Part shown: piece after piece, positions 37,501-49,446 of the stretch | Layout of the letters: every line of letters starts with the position of its first letter | Numbering within the stretch: position 1 is the stretch's first letter | Assembly (NCBI GenBank): GCA_963978905.1 | Contig: OZ022256.1 | Span: 13,685,863-13,749,862, forward strand | Direction of reading: 5' to 3' | Length of the DNA stretch: 64,000 nucleotides | From: Trichostrongylus colubriformis | Taxonomy: Eukaryota; Nematoda; Chromadorea; Rhabditida; Trichostrongylidae | The notes under the pieces: generated by a model | Seen by the model: the letters and a program-made list of their open reading frames with translations, nothing else | What the model was told of the DNA's origin: nothing | Database searches by the model: none | Position numbers and translations under genes: made by a program

Positions 37501-37877
37501 AAAGAGGGCATCAAGGATAATTCAGAAGTTAATTTAGATCACTCCGATCTCCACGCTCGTGATGGAAATGACAATTTCCGGAAAAAGACTCTAATGGCTC
37601 CCTTTACACGGTTACCGCCAGAAATCCAACTTGAGCGATGGGCAGTGGTATTTATGAACAGCACGCATGAGTGACTTCAAATATACCATTTATTTCATTT
37701 TCTTCTTGAGTTGGAAATTAACCTTTTGGTTTCTTCTCAATTATGAAGCTTAAAAGCTTGCAGCTACAAAAAACTCTAAGCTGTATATCGACACATACAA
37801 ATAGGTGTGAATAGATATTTATGATTTTTGATAGCTGCTGGTTTTTACCTCACCCCACGATGCGAAATTTGTCACAA

Positions 37878-37995
37878 GTATGCTCAATTATGGTCAAAAG
37901 CGTGGGTCTCGGACGGGACTCGAACCCGCACTTGACCGTTTACTCACAAGCATGCTTGGCAGCTGGGTGCATTTTGACGCCTTCCAACCTTGGGT
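37878..37995 (-). repeat. tRNA-derived SINE, family T, copy 1
   Basis: Read on the minus strand it has GTGCGGGTTCGAGTCCCGTC (a T-arm/B box), then CCACGCTTTTGACCATAATT. Both the T-arm and the 3' flank match the copy at 39893 (GCTTTTGCCCATAATTCAGC). The 5' half is diverged. A shared flank beyond the tRNA part argues for a SINE rather than a tRNA gene. Confidence 0.65.
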
Positions 37996-38693
37996 AGCTG
38001 TAAAAAATTGGACCGAATGATAGCTACAGGACCGTAGACAGTGATTTATGATTCAAGCGGAGAGATATCGTTATCGTCATTGACGTCATTCTACTAACGA
38101 CCAGTCGGGGTGTAATAAAACTTACCATCGACAGTATGATCCTAATGCAGGTCGGAATCAAGGATGTTTATTCTTGAAGGGGAATAGAGTGGGAAATGAG
38201 CTACTTGGCGTGGGGATGAGTGACAGCGGTGCATTACTTTCGATGTATGGCCGCCAGATATGAAAAATCTCAACGCTACACCTTGGATTTCTTGACTTTT
38301 TTGGGCAAATATCTCCGATTAACATGAAATATCATTGCACCATAGAGTCAAAAGATGATAGTGTAGTTCAAATTTTGCAATTTAGCATTCTGCACCACGA
38401 TACGATGTTCACCGACTATGAGATACTGTTGTGCTGTGATGATCAAAGTTGATGGCACGAAATTCGTCGATTAATCAACGTGCATCGCACAAGAACGCCC
38501 TGCCATAAACCTTGCGTGCGACAGAATCAACCTTATCAAAAATGCTCCCGTTGGTGGGCATAAACCCATTCATACTTTTATGTATATGTCCATAGGTTAG
38601 GTAGGCGGGCTGCTTTTGTTTCTTTTTACCTATAACAAAATCATAATTTTACATTTGTATATTTATCATTAGGCACAGATTGAACAGTGTTAA

Positions 38694-39044
38694 AGGCACA
38701 CTCCGCGATAAACAGATAAGTCGATTGACCTTCTTGGAATAACTAGCCAGGCTGCACTTTGTCGCCGGCTGCACAATCACGGCGCTACACTTGCGCTAAC
38801 CAATGCGATGCAATCCATTTTGCTTGATTGACCAATAAGGAAGCTCAAATGGCCCTGGTCGGAGTAGATTCGAGCAGATGCAGCGCCGTGACAGAGCACC
38901 GTGACGACGCCAGAAACGTGCAGCCTGACTAATCACCCTTGGATCTACTGTTCCAAGATGGCGTATCACGGCGCTACACCTGTTCGAACCCACTCCGATT
39001 CCAAGAGGGTAAATCGACTTGCCTGATTATCGCGGAATGTGCCT
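38694..39044. mobile_element. TTAA-flanked MITE, family P, copy 1
   Basis: The ends AGGCACACTCCGCGATAA and TTATCGCGGAATGTGCCT are inverted repeats flanked by TTAA on both sides (38690-38693 and 39045-39048). Inside, CGGCGCTACACnTG is repeated and GGTAAATCGACTTGCC pairs with the left subterminal region. TTAA target sites are typical of piggyBac-type elements. The same family is at 52811-53293. Confidence 0.85.
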
Positions 39045-39568
39045 TTAAGGAACTCACTCAGTCAAAGTAAGACCTCTTCCGTCAAGGAAAGCAATAAAAG
39101 ATGAAGAAAATCATCCAAAGTGGAATTAGAATATTGCAAAAAAAAGCAGAAAACGAGTTCGTTCATCGATCAAGCGTGCCATAGATGGATTCCAAGAAAT
39201 CTAGAAGGAAATGCCACGTACTAACCAAGTATATGGTTTAATTGTGTAACGAAACGGTTTTAGCACATTTGAATAAACCAAGATATGTGAACTTTTCAAG
39301 AGCTACCAAATGTATACAATAAAAGACCGCTAAGATGTTACGAAAGTTTGTTAGAAAACTAAGAAAACTGAGCTGAAACTGTTATATAATTGGGTTGTTA
39401 TAGTTATTCATTACAAAAGAGTTACAAACACTTTAGTTATTGATCATTTGTTGGAAAACGCAATACATATTCTTCAATTTGGAATGGCTTTGTGTTGAGT
39501 TTTACATTCGATGAATCAACTTACAAGGGTTTTTTTCTTACAATCATGAAGGTTTTACACAATAGGTA

Positions 39569-39691
39569 CAGTCCATCTCCCGACGGCTGACAGGGCGAGG
39601 CCTACGGACTCGTATCGATCTCTCTCACCCCGCCACACACTCTCACCCAACTCTGTAGGCCACGCCCTGCCAGCCTACGGGAACTGGACTG
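39569..39691. mobile_element. MITE, about 123 bp, TA-flanked
   Basis: Inverted ends of about 40 bp: CAGTCCATCTCCCGACGGCT and GCCTACGGGAACTGGACTG, continuing inward through GGGCGAGGCCTAC and GTAGGCCACGCCC. TA sits on both sides. Confidence 0.85.
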
Positions 39692-39892
39692 TATACATAG
39701 AGGCCACGAAGTGTACAAGTCAGTGCTTTTGCTTTTCTGGATGCCATGGAATCTACAAGCCATCTATGGAATGTAGGGTATTGGACATGGGTAGAGGGCT
39801 GATGAGCAGAGAAATTTCGGTTCGATGCCGATATTGGCCAACCGGCTTAACACGTTATAGTGAGTGCTGATAGCTGAGTTAAGGTGAAAAGA

Positions 39893-39965
39893 GTGTCGGT
39901 AGTGTAATGGATTAGGACACATCTCCGGAAAGGATGAAGTGCGGGTTCGAGTCCCGTCCGACACC
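39893..39965 (+). tRNA. tRNA-like sequence (SINE family T head or tRNA pseudogene)
   Basis: The sequence is 73 nt. The acceptor stem pairs perfectly (GTGTCGG with CCGACAC). The T-arm GCGGG-TTCGAGT-CCCGT pairs. The anticodon stem CATCT/GGATG pairs, giving loop CCGGAAA with nominal anticodon GGA (Ser). However, position 33 is C instead of the near-invariant U, the D-stem has a mismatch, and there is no long variable arm as expected for tRNA-Ser. The sequence 3' of it is shared with 37878-37995, so it is better read as the head of a SINE than as a working tRNA. Confidence 0.5.
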
Positions 39966-40075
39966 GAAGCTTTTGCCCATAATTCAGCATTCTTGTAACA
40001 GAGAAATTTCTGTTTTTTGGAGCTTTATTGAGAATTTCCACATTTCATCAACATTTCAGACCTTAATCAGAATAT

Positions 40076-40551
40076 TCTATTCTACTCTGATTAAGGTCTA
40101 CAAGATATATGTTCGACCACTTATGGACTATAGAACTTGCATATTCTTCCCTCACAAGAAGAAAGTGAGCTTGCTAATAGAACGAGTGCAAAATAGATAC
40201 ACCAGAAAAATCTCTCTAAGAGCCCTCGGAATCAGTTGTGGTGGTGTACCACGTTCAATGGTTAGGAACAAAATGCTTAATCTAGATTCTCTTTACAAAC
40301 GAAGAGTGATAAGCGATTTAATCACTGTTTTCAAAATCATCCACGGTACAATGTCCTATGCCTCTTCTAAATTGTTCACCTTCTTTACTCCTTCTACAAA
40401 AGGGGAGCACAACAAGCTTCGTTTAAAAGGTGCCAGGTCTGCTCTTCGTAGTAACTTTTTCACCCACCGTGCGGGTTCGGAGTACGCCAGCTCTTAACAA
40501 CTTCCAGCCTTCAGACGAGAAGTATCTCGCTATCTAAAGGACGTGAGCTAG
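40076..40551 (+). pseudogene. CR1/jockey-type non-LTR reverse transcriptase, 3' fragment
   Basis: The frame encodes the region after the RT catalytic core typical of CR1-like LINEs: KVYKIYVRPLMDYRTCIFFP, LLIERVQNRYTRK, LDSLYKRRVISDLITVFKII, NKLRLKGARSALRSNFF. An in-frame TAA interrupts near 40497. The frame then continues (LPAFRREVSRYLKDV) to TAG at 40549-40551. No upstream RT motifs are present, so this is a 5'-truncated, decayed copy. It starts about 110 bp after the tRNA-like SINE head. Confidence 0.8.
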
Positions 40552-42447
40552 TTTGTTCCCACCATTATCAGATCTGCTTATGTTTTATGGCTGATACCAG
40601 TGTTGCTCCTTAATTCTCTCGGTGGTTTCTTCTTATTAGCGTTTTAATTGTTTGGGCTGTTGGCCATTTTTTGTTGTTTTTTCACTCAGTTATCGTTCCA
40701 ACTTGGCGTTTACTTTGGTGATGTTGATAGTTTATAACCCACATGGTCCTTGAGCGTGTAATAAATGTTAAACATTTCCCAATATCACACATTTTAGCAG
40801 CTCACAAGTATTCACAGCCATCTGCATACCGTAATTTGAGCTATACGTGTTGCTGTGGTAAGACCAGCTCTTTTACAATGAAGTGTTTCATGAGAATCAT
40901 CTGTTTCCTGTGCAGAAGGCCATTCGGAGATGTTGTTTGTCGTAATTATTGTTGTTCATTGATGTGTTGTTAACAGTGATTGTCTCTGTTGCCTAAAAAT
41001 CAAGACTGAACAATATCAGCGGCCAAACTGCCGAAGGATCATTGCAAATGAATAGCCAAGGGGGAGCAAGTATACTACTGTTGCTTTTTGACAACAATTC
41101 TACCAACAGAACAAGATTATAGTGAGCTGAAAAATCTAGAGAATTGCAAATCACGACAACGGGCTGTCGATCTCTCGGAGCATCCCAATTTAGAAAATTG
41201 TAAATGTTTTCACTTTAGCCGGCTACCCCTTCCCAGCCATACCCAGCTCATGTTGCGTTGCTTGTGTCGCTAACTGTCGCTTTCTCTCGCTTATTGCTAA
41301 CTGCCATAGATGCAGCAGTGTTGAATGTGAAGCATTGTGGACGAGTGTAAGTTCTTAGCTTTTTAATCCTGCATAGGAAAAACAAAGCTAACTGCTGTTC
41401 AACAGGTAGGTTATGGCGAAGTCATAACGGAGTTTACGGTCCCTAAAACCTGAGAATGCTGCTCGTAAAATACATATTCCGAAGATTAGCATCTATAGCC
41501 AAATATCATTACCATTACATCATTTATAACGTGCTTCAGCATCTCTGCTTTCCTCTGAAATGAAATAATACGGTCACAAGTAAGGCCAATAACCTCAAAA
41601 GCTATAATGTTGGGTTGATGCATAATTAGTCTGCTATGGACCTGTACATTGACTCAGTAGGTATCGAAATCGAATTTCTGATAAGTGAAACTGCGACCTC
41701 ACAGTATCAACGTTTTCCTGAGGTACTGTGACCTACTCAAAATGTTCTGTGTAGTTATCACTAATAGCCATTTGTAGTGTCAGTAGTAGGGATATCTGGA
41801 GTAACCGTAAGCTAATGTAGGTGCATGGCGGATCCAGAGCTAACAGCCTTCAGCTGCCTCAGTTCTTGGCATCGACGGAGGTTAAGCGATGCACTCTGAA
41901 CAAACAGCAGTCTAATGGGTTCATTTTTATACTTTAGCATTGCTCCTGGTATTATTCTCTATAATAGTCCTTATTGAATTCTTAAGAATGTAGGCTATGA
42001 AAAACGAGCCACATTTTTGCTCCAGTCAAATTCAATCCAGTCGTAAAGTTGAAATTATGCATTATAGAAACTTGACATTTGGCTCATATGTACAGTAACT
42101 GACACTGGTTACAGTAACCATGCCTGCACATTGCGTTAGTCACGTTGTTTTCTATATTTTGTGTGATGTCCAATGATCACGATGCCTATTTATCTTAAAA
42201 TAGCACAACGATGGGGGTTCTCCCCGGATCCACACATCAATTGGCTGCCATTCGATCAGATTCTCGTCCGAATCTTTACAAAGTCGTTTTATTGGCTGTC
42301 GTTGATAACGGTGATGGGGCGAAATATACACAGTGGTACCATACACTAGGGATCTGAAATATGTAAATATTCGTCAACATCGGGGGAAAATATGTATGTG
42401 GAGGTCATTTTTTTGCAGCTTCGAGAGGGGTTCACGAGGAACTGATA

Positions 42448-42953
42448 TACAGTAGCGCTCAAAAGTCTTCGGCCAAACACTTCTTGTCATGAATTTTTTT
42501 ACTTAACCAAATTTGACAAAATTTTAATATGTGGTGCCTGAACCTACTGTCAACATTTCCTTCTACCTGATGTCGCTTGGCTCTTTCCATGGTTTTTACA
42601 TGAATTTACTACAAAACCACTGGAGAAAAGGAAAAGGCTTAGTCAAGAAAAGCGGCTTTCTTTACAAAAAATAAAGCTCGCAAGCCTCAGAAAACATCAA
42701 TTTTGTGCAGAAAAACCACGACTTTTTATGACAGTGGCACAGCGGGACGGCATAGGAATGGCATTCCAAAAACGAAAAATTGCATTTAACCACGTAACTT
42801 ACGCTGCTGAAACCAAAACAGTATATTTAGTATGTAATGTCTCCAAGTACAACATACTAAAATTTCTCTTAGATCGGTCCAGTCGCAAAAAAAGTTACAA
42901 GTAAAAAATCCAAATGAAAAACCATTGGCCGAAGGCTTTTGAGCGCTACTGTA
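42448..42953. mobile_element. Tc1-type MITE, about 505 bp, family C
   Basis: The ends TACAGTAGCGCTCAAAAGTC plus TTCGGCC and GGCCGAAG plus GCTTTTGAGCGCTACTGTA are near-perfect inverted repeats. The ends and subterminal sequence (AATATGTGGTGCCTGAACC, CTACAAAACCA) match the longer element at 45492-46902. This is probably an internal-deletion derivative that depends on a Tc1-like transposase. Confidence 0.85.
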
Positions 42954-43401
42954 AATTTTACGGAACAATGAGGTAGCAGTCACTGGCTTCCGTAGTGAAT
43001 CTGGAACTTGGATTTTCTATAATGGGGGAACAATGCATAAGTTGCCGAAATCTATTAATGACAAATAGTTGCCGCCGTCTTTCACATCGAATTCGCCTCG
43101 ATTTTGCAGCATTGAATTTCGCGAATTTTCAAAATAAAAGGCTTAAAAAATTGAATAACAACAGCTTTGCTTCTGAACTGTTTGGGTACTACCTTTTAGG
43201 ATAAATCTGCTATCTTATCCAAATATAAAACATGAGAAGGATTTCCAGAAGACCTGCTGTGTATTCCAACCGTTCTTTCAAACTATAGAAAAGTACGATT
43301 TTTGGGTGGTGGCATAAGATGCCGCATATCTTCTGGGCCTAGAAATATAACTTATAGTTTTGGGAGGGATGTCGCCGGCAGGGTAGCCTTAGAAGTTTAT
43401 G

Positions 43402-44035
43402 TCAAGAGAGACAATGGTTCAAAATGATGCATGCTTTGGTCACTTTTTCACGGTCTATTGTAGACGTAAACCACCAAAATTTTGCGAGCGAGTCCTTTAC
43501 GTAGCAGTGCAATCTTTTAATTGAAAATGGAACAAAATTAAACGGAAATACGGTCTCCGCAGTATAACAGGTGAGGTCTAGCGCTTCCCACAGTAACTTC
43601 AGAACCCCCACATCCAAAGATGAGCTATCCAAAAAAGTGCACAAAACAAGGGGCGGACGTTCTGTTTTATTCTTTGTACTAGAATAAATTTGAAAAAATC
43701 CAGTAGTGATATGATAACAGGAAGAGAGGAATGTCAAAATCGCGTCTTAACAATATTTATATCTCAAAGGAGGGAAATTTCGAATAAAAAAGTAGGATCT
43801 GCACTGTACATTGTAGAGAAAAGTGTGCTAAATCTAATGCTTTTTTCGTTACAATAATTGTGTTTGAACGGAGTTTTGATCTACCAATGTTAGAGAATAT
43901 AAAACGATGGATACTTTTTGACCGACCTAACGAATTCCATTTATTTTTGACCCTCTGAAACTTGAGCCTGAAGTGCTTGTCCCAATTTCTAAGGCGTATG
44001 GAATACATGCAACTGCTACCACGCCAATTATTCAA
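43402..44035 (-). other. Two unassigned open frames
   Basis: The frames 43402-43737 and 43757-44035 are open on the minus strand with splice-like borders (for example TTTATTCTAG before 43682). The predicted peptides match no family I recognise. The first has GVLKLLWEALDLTCYTAE; the second is basic. They might be exons of the same unknown gene as 44709-44808 or relics of an old element. Confidence 0.2.
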
Positions 44036-44708
44036 GTAAACTTCAGGTGCTTAGCATCAAAATATCACAAGATAACATGTTCAGGATGTTCACATAGTAT
44101 ACCGTAATCGAACTTGCCGCCATTCAGATAACTTCATATCCATGTGAAATGGAAAAGAGTTCCATAGCACCAACAATTAGTGCGTGCAATAAACTTAGGA
44201 TACCGTGAGAAGTAAAGCTAGTAAAATAAAAAGGTAAAGTACCTAAAGGGACGGCCTATGAGAGACATCGGATGCGGATGGGCACATTTGTGTAGTCGAA
44301 GGAACGCGTCGATATATAATATACTTAGATGGAGGAAATTGGATGCAGTGCACTTGATGTTGAATTTCAGTACCGCTCACAACCTTGGATTATAAACACA
44401 TGGGGACGGATTAATCAACGCAACCCATCCCTCTTAAATCCGTTGAAAGTGGATAAAATCGGAAGTATTGGACGTTTCGTACGACGAGTTCAGCGACTAT
44501 AAAATGTCAAATTTGGTAAGTAGATCACCAGATTTTCGGTGAAACCTTACAAAAAACCCCTTTTTCACCTTCAAGTAGGACTCCCACTCTTTTGGGTATA
44601 TTTGTAGAAGTTCTGACATCACCATTTAGTTATGGAATCCGCGAATATTTTCTCGTGAGAGGGCAATTCTTCGCTGGCAACGCAGAGAGATTTCTTTAGA
44701 ATGCTTAC

Positions 44709-44808
44709 ACAGAATCTGATCCCTTCAGAACTGATGACTTTGTGCAACAGAGCAGGTTCCAGAACGATACCAGGTCCAGTCGTTTCTGTGGCACCATCGA
44801 ATTCTCTA
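44709..44808 (-). other. Orphan exon with good splice borders
   Basis: The acceptor CCTTTAG and donor GTAAGC flank a 100-nt open frame reading REFDGATETTGPGIVLEPAL and ending ISSEGIRFC. Composition is protein-like. No family was recognised and no partner exon could be joined with confidence. Confidence 0.35.
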
Positions 44809-45109
44809 CTAAAGGAAACCTTTAATGGCACGATATTTTGAAACTCCATTCTACTCATCGTTCCCTATGACCACCAATTTTCGGCTTGAACAATTTCATT
44901 CCAATCAATTTGTGAGCTCAGATATGACTATCGAGAACGGTTGCGGTTACAGTTTTCACATCCTATCTTGTACTTTGCATTATTTAATTTTCATGAGAAA
45001 ATTGACCCTTGTAATGTAGGCCGCTTCTTCTCAAGGTCACGACCAAACACACAAACTTAAAGCAAAACGTGAACTTGCGCAGTACGGTATTCTAGTGTAC
45101 CGTTGCTAT

Positions 45110-45310
45110 GTGAGCGAAAGTGGCACAGCAATAGATTGCACCCAGTCCCAGCTTCGAATCAATCCCTCACTAATACGGGTATAGGTTAACTGAGCCTTCC
45201 ATCGCCCCGTGGTAGGTGCACTGGCACCAGACTTGTCTGAAAGGTCAAAAACACTGACTGTAAATCGGCTGGCCCCCGCCAATCATTTTGCATACCCTTT
45301 CATTGTCAGC
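45110..45310 (+). repeat. SINE-like family B, copy
   Basis: Matches the 49447 copy in order: GTAGGTGCACTGGCACCAGA, CTTGTCTGAAAGGTCAAAAA, CACTGACTGTAAATCGGCTG and GCCCCCGCCAATCATTTTG. The B-box-like part is CAGCTTCGAATCAATCCC. Confidence 0.6.
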
Positions 45311-45491
45311 ACGTCCCTTAACGCAGAAAAACTTACAATTTTTTATCCTAAAGGTGAAATCTTCTCACGGTTAAGGTAGCATATTAGTATGTGGCGTCAT
45401 TATTACATTTTTGAAAAAATATCTTTCTAATTTTGCTCGTTCTAAAGCAAGCCCTTCACAGCCGCAAATCACTTAGAAGGTGTATATACCC

Positions 45492-46902
45492 ACAGTGGCG
45501 CTTAAACGTCTTCGGCCGAGTATTTCAGTTATAACTTTTTTTTCTGAACCAATCCAAGCAAAGTATTAGTATGTTGCACCTTGGTGTAGTGTATATGAGA
45601 TATGTTGCCGTGCTACAAAACAGTAAAACATGCGTGGTTATAAGAGATTTCTGTTATGACACCAGCTTTTTCAGCTTTCCATGCTTATTATATCTTTAAT
45701 TTTTTCTACCTAAACCTACCTTTACCGCTTCTTTTGAGTGAGTATCATGGCTGGTGCGTTTAGGGTAATGGCTAGGAGAGCAGAAGCCCTAGAAGTTCTA
45801 CTAGTAATGCAGTGAGAATGGGGAAGCTTCGTCCTACCTCTACCATGCAAGAAAGACGGATCATTCACCGCTCGAAGCCGCTCTCCTTTTCACGGCGTGG
45901 ACATCGTCGCCACGCTTTGTGGAAGTGGTGGCATTGAAATCAGTGGGCAGACTATGGGAAGAGACCTTAATGATGTGCGAATCTACGGACGATGTCCAGT
46001 CCAGAAACCTTCGAAACACCCAGGAACAGAAAAGTCAAAGTTGCCGCTGCGCGGCGCCATCTCACCTGCAGCTTATTGTTAGCGGATTGCGACGACGTCC
46101 TTTTCACCAATGAAAGCAAGTCCATTTGTTCAACTGTGATGGTATCTGATATGCGAGGTGCCCTTCAGATGAAATATTTATTCCGGAGTTTACGTAACCC
46201 ACAGTCAGACATGACTGAAGTATCTGGTGGTGTATGGGGCATTTTCACTGTATGTTGTGGGCCTCATTCAGGAACGATAACAGGAAAAGGGCACACGGAA
46301 TGATTGTACTACAATGGGCGAGGAAAGGCATGCCTGCTGAATGGATTCTATAGCGAGTATCGGTCCAAAAACACGGCAACAAAGGTGGAGGAAGCTTTCC
46401 AGCACTAGAAGGTCACACTTCTATAGTGGCCAATTCAATCCCTGGACTTGAATCCGGAACACAATGAACACATGAGGAAAGATCGCGAGGGACGCTGCTC
46501 ACAGAAAATCAGTAGGAACGGCGAAAAAATGCGCTTATTAAGTGGAAGCTGTAACGCCTGTCTCGTATAGTTACTGAGAAGCTCATGGATTCGATCTCTT
46601 CCCGAGGTGCTGCTGCCTACGAAATTCGCGGTTTTTTCTAAAGTAATGTTTTCTACGATTTGTCGGTTTTGCACTTCAGAAGGAACCCATTTCTCTGAGC
46701 AGGCTTCCCGGATCTTTAGATAATTTTGTATAAAATGCTTGTAAAAATCTGTAAAAAAAGTTAAACGGTGTTCAAGTGGTAGCATATATTCACAAGAGGT
46801 TTGAGCACATTTCATGTACTAAAGTTCTGCCCAATTTCGTTCAGCAGAGAAAAAGTTATGACAAAAAAAGCAATAGGCCGAAGGCTTTTGAGCGCTACTG
46901 TA
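45492..46902. mobile_element. Tc1-family transposon, about 1.4 kb, decayed
   Basis: The inverted ends ACAGTGGCGCTTAAACGTC plus TTCGGCC and GGCCGAAG plus GCTTTTGAGCGCTACTGTA match those of 42448-42953. The length fits a near-full Tc1-type element. The interior carries a broken transposase (45897-46480). Confidence 0.85.
45897..46480 (+). pseudogene. Tc1-like transposase, frameshifted
   Basis: Fragments in shifting frames line up with a DD34E transposase: DDVLFTNESK near 46090 (first Asp region), SGGVWGIFT near 46225 (usually VMVWG) and SLDLNPEHNE near 46436 (normally SPDLNPIEN, with the third catalytic residue). Several frame changes and stops make it non-functional. Confidence 0.6.
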
Positions 46903-48062
46903 TATCCTTCTGTACTACATTGACTGGTCCATGGGAGAATTAACTGACCGAAGTGAGTTGGGTCCCGCAGTTCGTTTTACAAATAAAGAGTACGAAGCAC
47001 TGCCCTAACTCTATTTTCATGTCAACATTTTCCATTGAGCATTGTTTTGTCCCAAAGCCCTATATTGATTGATCTAAATGTGAATGAAGCAGTGTGATAC
47101 TTCCAAAATTTTATTCCAAGAAACCCAGAAGAGATTTCATGAAACTGGTTGCAGAAGGATTTTGAGCCGTATGAGCAAGCTGGACCCAAGGCAGTAGCAA
47201 GTCGGTAAAGTACAAATACACCTTGGCGGCTCTCCAACAGAGTCTCTCTGCAAGATCTAAATTGCATAATTTCAAGTTACTGATAAAGGTACTAGGCGCC
47301 GGAAGCTAGCCTATAAAGCTCAAAATCGGTTCGCAACCAATTTTTACAACCAGTTTTATGAACGCTTCTTTGAATCTTTCTGAAAAGTCGTAAGACTGCT
47401 TGTACTGGTACGAATTGGTCCATACACATTTTCTTCTGACATAACTTTCACACAAACCATTTTAACGGAAGGGAGTCATGGTTCAGGAAGACCTGCGAGC
47501 AATATCTCAAGAAGTGCAAATGTGAGGTGTAGACACTCACCGTTACGCCACCCTTGCAGTGAGGTTAAAGGTATTTGTATTTAGTAAAAAGTGATTTCAG
47601 TAACTACTAGATAAGGTAACCTGGTTCCTCCAGGTCATTTATCACATACCTTTTGATATGTTGCTTGTGAGTATTTTCTGAGCCATGACATCATTTGATT
47701 TTCGGATCCCATTTATCTTGAGTCTGCATAAATAAGTCATAAATATTAGTCAAATATCAACTACTTAGTGTCAGATCATCAACGATCAACAACAATTGCG
47801 GGCGATTAAACAAACACTGGTGGATACACACCATGAATCATTGCTAAGAAGTAAACATCAAAATTTAGGATACTGTATGTACATTGTAGCAGCATCAATG
47901 ATCATTGCCTTGATTGGTACATACAATACAGGAGGGTTCGCGATGGGATGCGAAACGTAATCATTCTGTTTACATATGTGTGAACAACAATGTTTCAATA
48001 AATTCAGGGACGGTGATAGTAAGCTTTTAAAAAACCTTTTATCATTGCGATGTAGCATTTCG

Positions 48063-48444
48063 AAGGGGGTGTGTGCACTTATGACAAATTTTCGCTTTGC
48101 GACGTCGCACTCGCTACGCCGTCAGCATAACTTTCGGGGTCAGTTGGAATTCCGCTTAGGACGCAAGGGTCCGGTATCATGGAGTTCCTCAAAGAAATAG
48201 CTGTTTATCTTTTCATTATCCAAAAAACAATAACTTTCGTAGCCTACAAAGACAAAATAGTGACATAAAAAGTAAAAGAAATGATAGCATTACATAGAAT
48301 CAATCCTAATTAAGAAATATTAATTCGGGCGTAAAATTCTAAAGGGAGTGTTGCATTGTACACAACCACACGCGAAGAAATACGCGGCGTCACTCGCAGC
48401 GCGCGGCCGCGCAAAATTTTGTCATAAATGCACACACCCTTTTG
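48063..48444. mobile_element. GC-rich-core MITE, family G, copy 3
   Basis: The ends GGGTGTGTGCACTTATGACA and TGTCATAAATGCACACACCC are inverted repeats. They continue inward through AAATTTTCGC and GCGCAAAATTTT, then GCACTCGCTACGCCGTCAGC and GCGGCGTCACTCGC. The element is about 380 bp with no coding content. Confidence 0.8.
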
Positions 48445-48965
48445 AGGTTGTTGTGGATGCAGTATTTTCGCTCTTGAGAATGTCCAAAATAAATACACCC
48501 GCAAGTTAATGCTCTGAAGCCTCCACTTAACTATAATAACGTGACAAATGGAGTTGAAAGAGACAAATACTCTGGTTGAAGTCATTAGAAAATAGAAGGA
48601 GAGGGCTTGATCTTTTCATGGCGTTTCAAATCTATCAAAGTGTGACCTCTTCAGACATTTCCAGATTTTTCATTGTCGTAAGATCCAGTACAAGGGACGC
48701 ATCAGAGAAAATTTCAACCACAACCGCTCGCTCACAGATCAGGTCAAGGTTTTTCTTTAATAGGTCGCACTAGTTTTGATTTTTTTTGCGGTCTAATATC
48801 AACTCTACGACGTGTAGCATTTAAAAAGACCGTAATATTCTTACAATTTTACAGTTCGGAAGCAAAGTTGCTGTTATTTAATTTTGTTTAGGCATTTCAT
48901 TTATGCGTTTTTCTTGTCACATCACATGCAACATGGAATATTCATCAATAGTATACAAGTTGAAT

Positions 48966-49173
48966 GATAAAGTTTTTGGCGTTAATCAATCCCTTTCTGG
49001 GATGCGCCGCACATTCTAGTTCCATTCAGAATCGTGATGGCAGGTGATTGTGATGTGGCCTATGCAATGACTTGCGGTGGCCAGCCGATGTACAAGTCAG
49101 TGCTTTATCCTCCCAGACGAATCTGGTACTAAATTGCCGACCCCGGAGGGATGGAAGTTTGGTTGGCCTGAGC
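48966..49173 (-). repeat. SINE-like family B, inverted copy
   Basis: Reverse complement of 49490-49702 with few mismatches. Landmarks: GGCGTTAATCAATCCC, GGATGCGCCGCACATTC, CAATGACTTGCGGTGGCCAG and TGTACAAGTCAGTGC. It forms a head-to-head pair with the next copy. Confidence 0.8.
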
Positions 49174-49446
49174 GGTCATTTCGTGTCATTGTGTCATTTC
49201 CCGTATTCCTTTATCAAAACGCTTCTTCACCTGATGATTTCTTCGAAAACGTGTTTACCTCTGTCGAAGTGTTGGAACCCTGCAGTATATAAGCACCAAT
49301 TCTTAGCAAAACCTTAGCTTCATTTTTTTTTCTTTTTGGTCGAATTCTGACCACAAGGAAGCTTGAATATTCCGCTCAGGTGCACAAAGCTTCCATTTTC
49401 AGAAATGATATTTGAAGAATACAGAAGTAAAAAGGCCTGTGTCAGC

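Larger units (their letters stand above)
28273..37877. other. Gene-poor stretch
   Basis: No supported gene. A SINE family B tail-like piece (CTGGCCGGCACCCGCCGACTT) lies near 29525, and a head-like piece (GGTAGCGTAGCGGTTACTA) near 32920. Exon-like but unassigned frames lie at 29027-29179 (plus), 31075-31365 (minus, one hydrophobic segment), 32393-32614 (minus) and 37363-37674 (plus). None has a family match I can name. The rest is AT-rich with simple repeats. Confidence 0.5.

Noticed and set aside
39934..40075. Upstream part of the long plus-strand frame leading into the CR1 fragment
   Set aside because: It overlaps the tRNA-like SINE head and its flank. Only the part after about 40076 matches reverse transcriptase.
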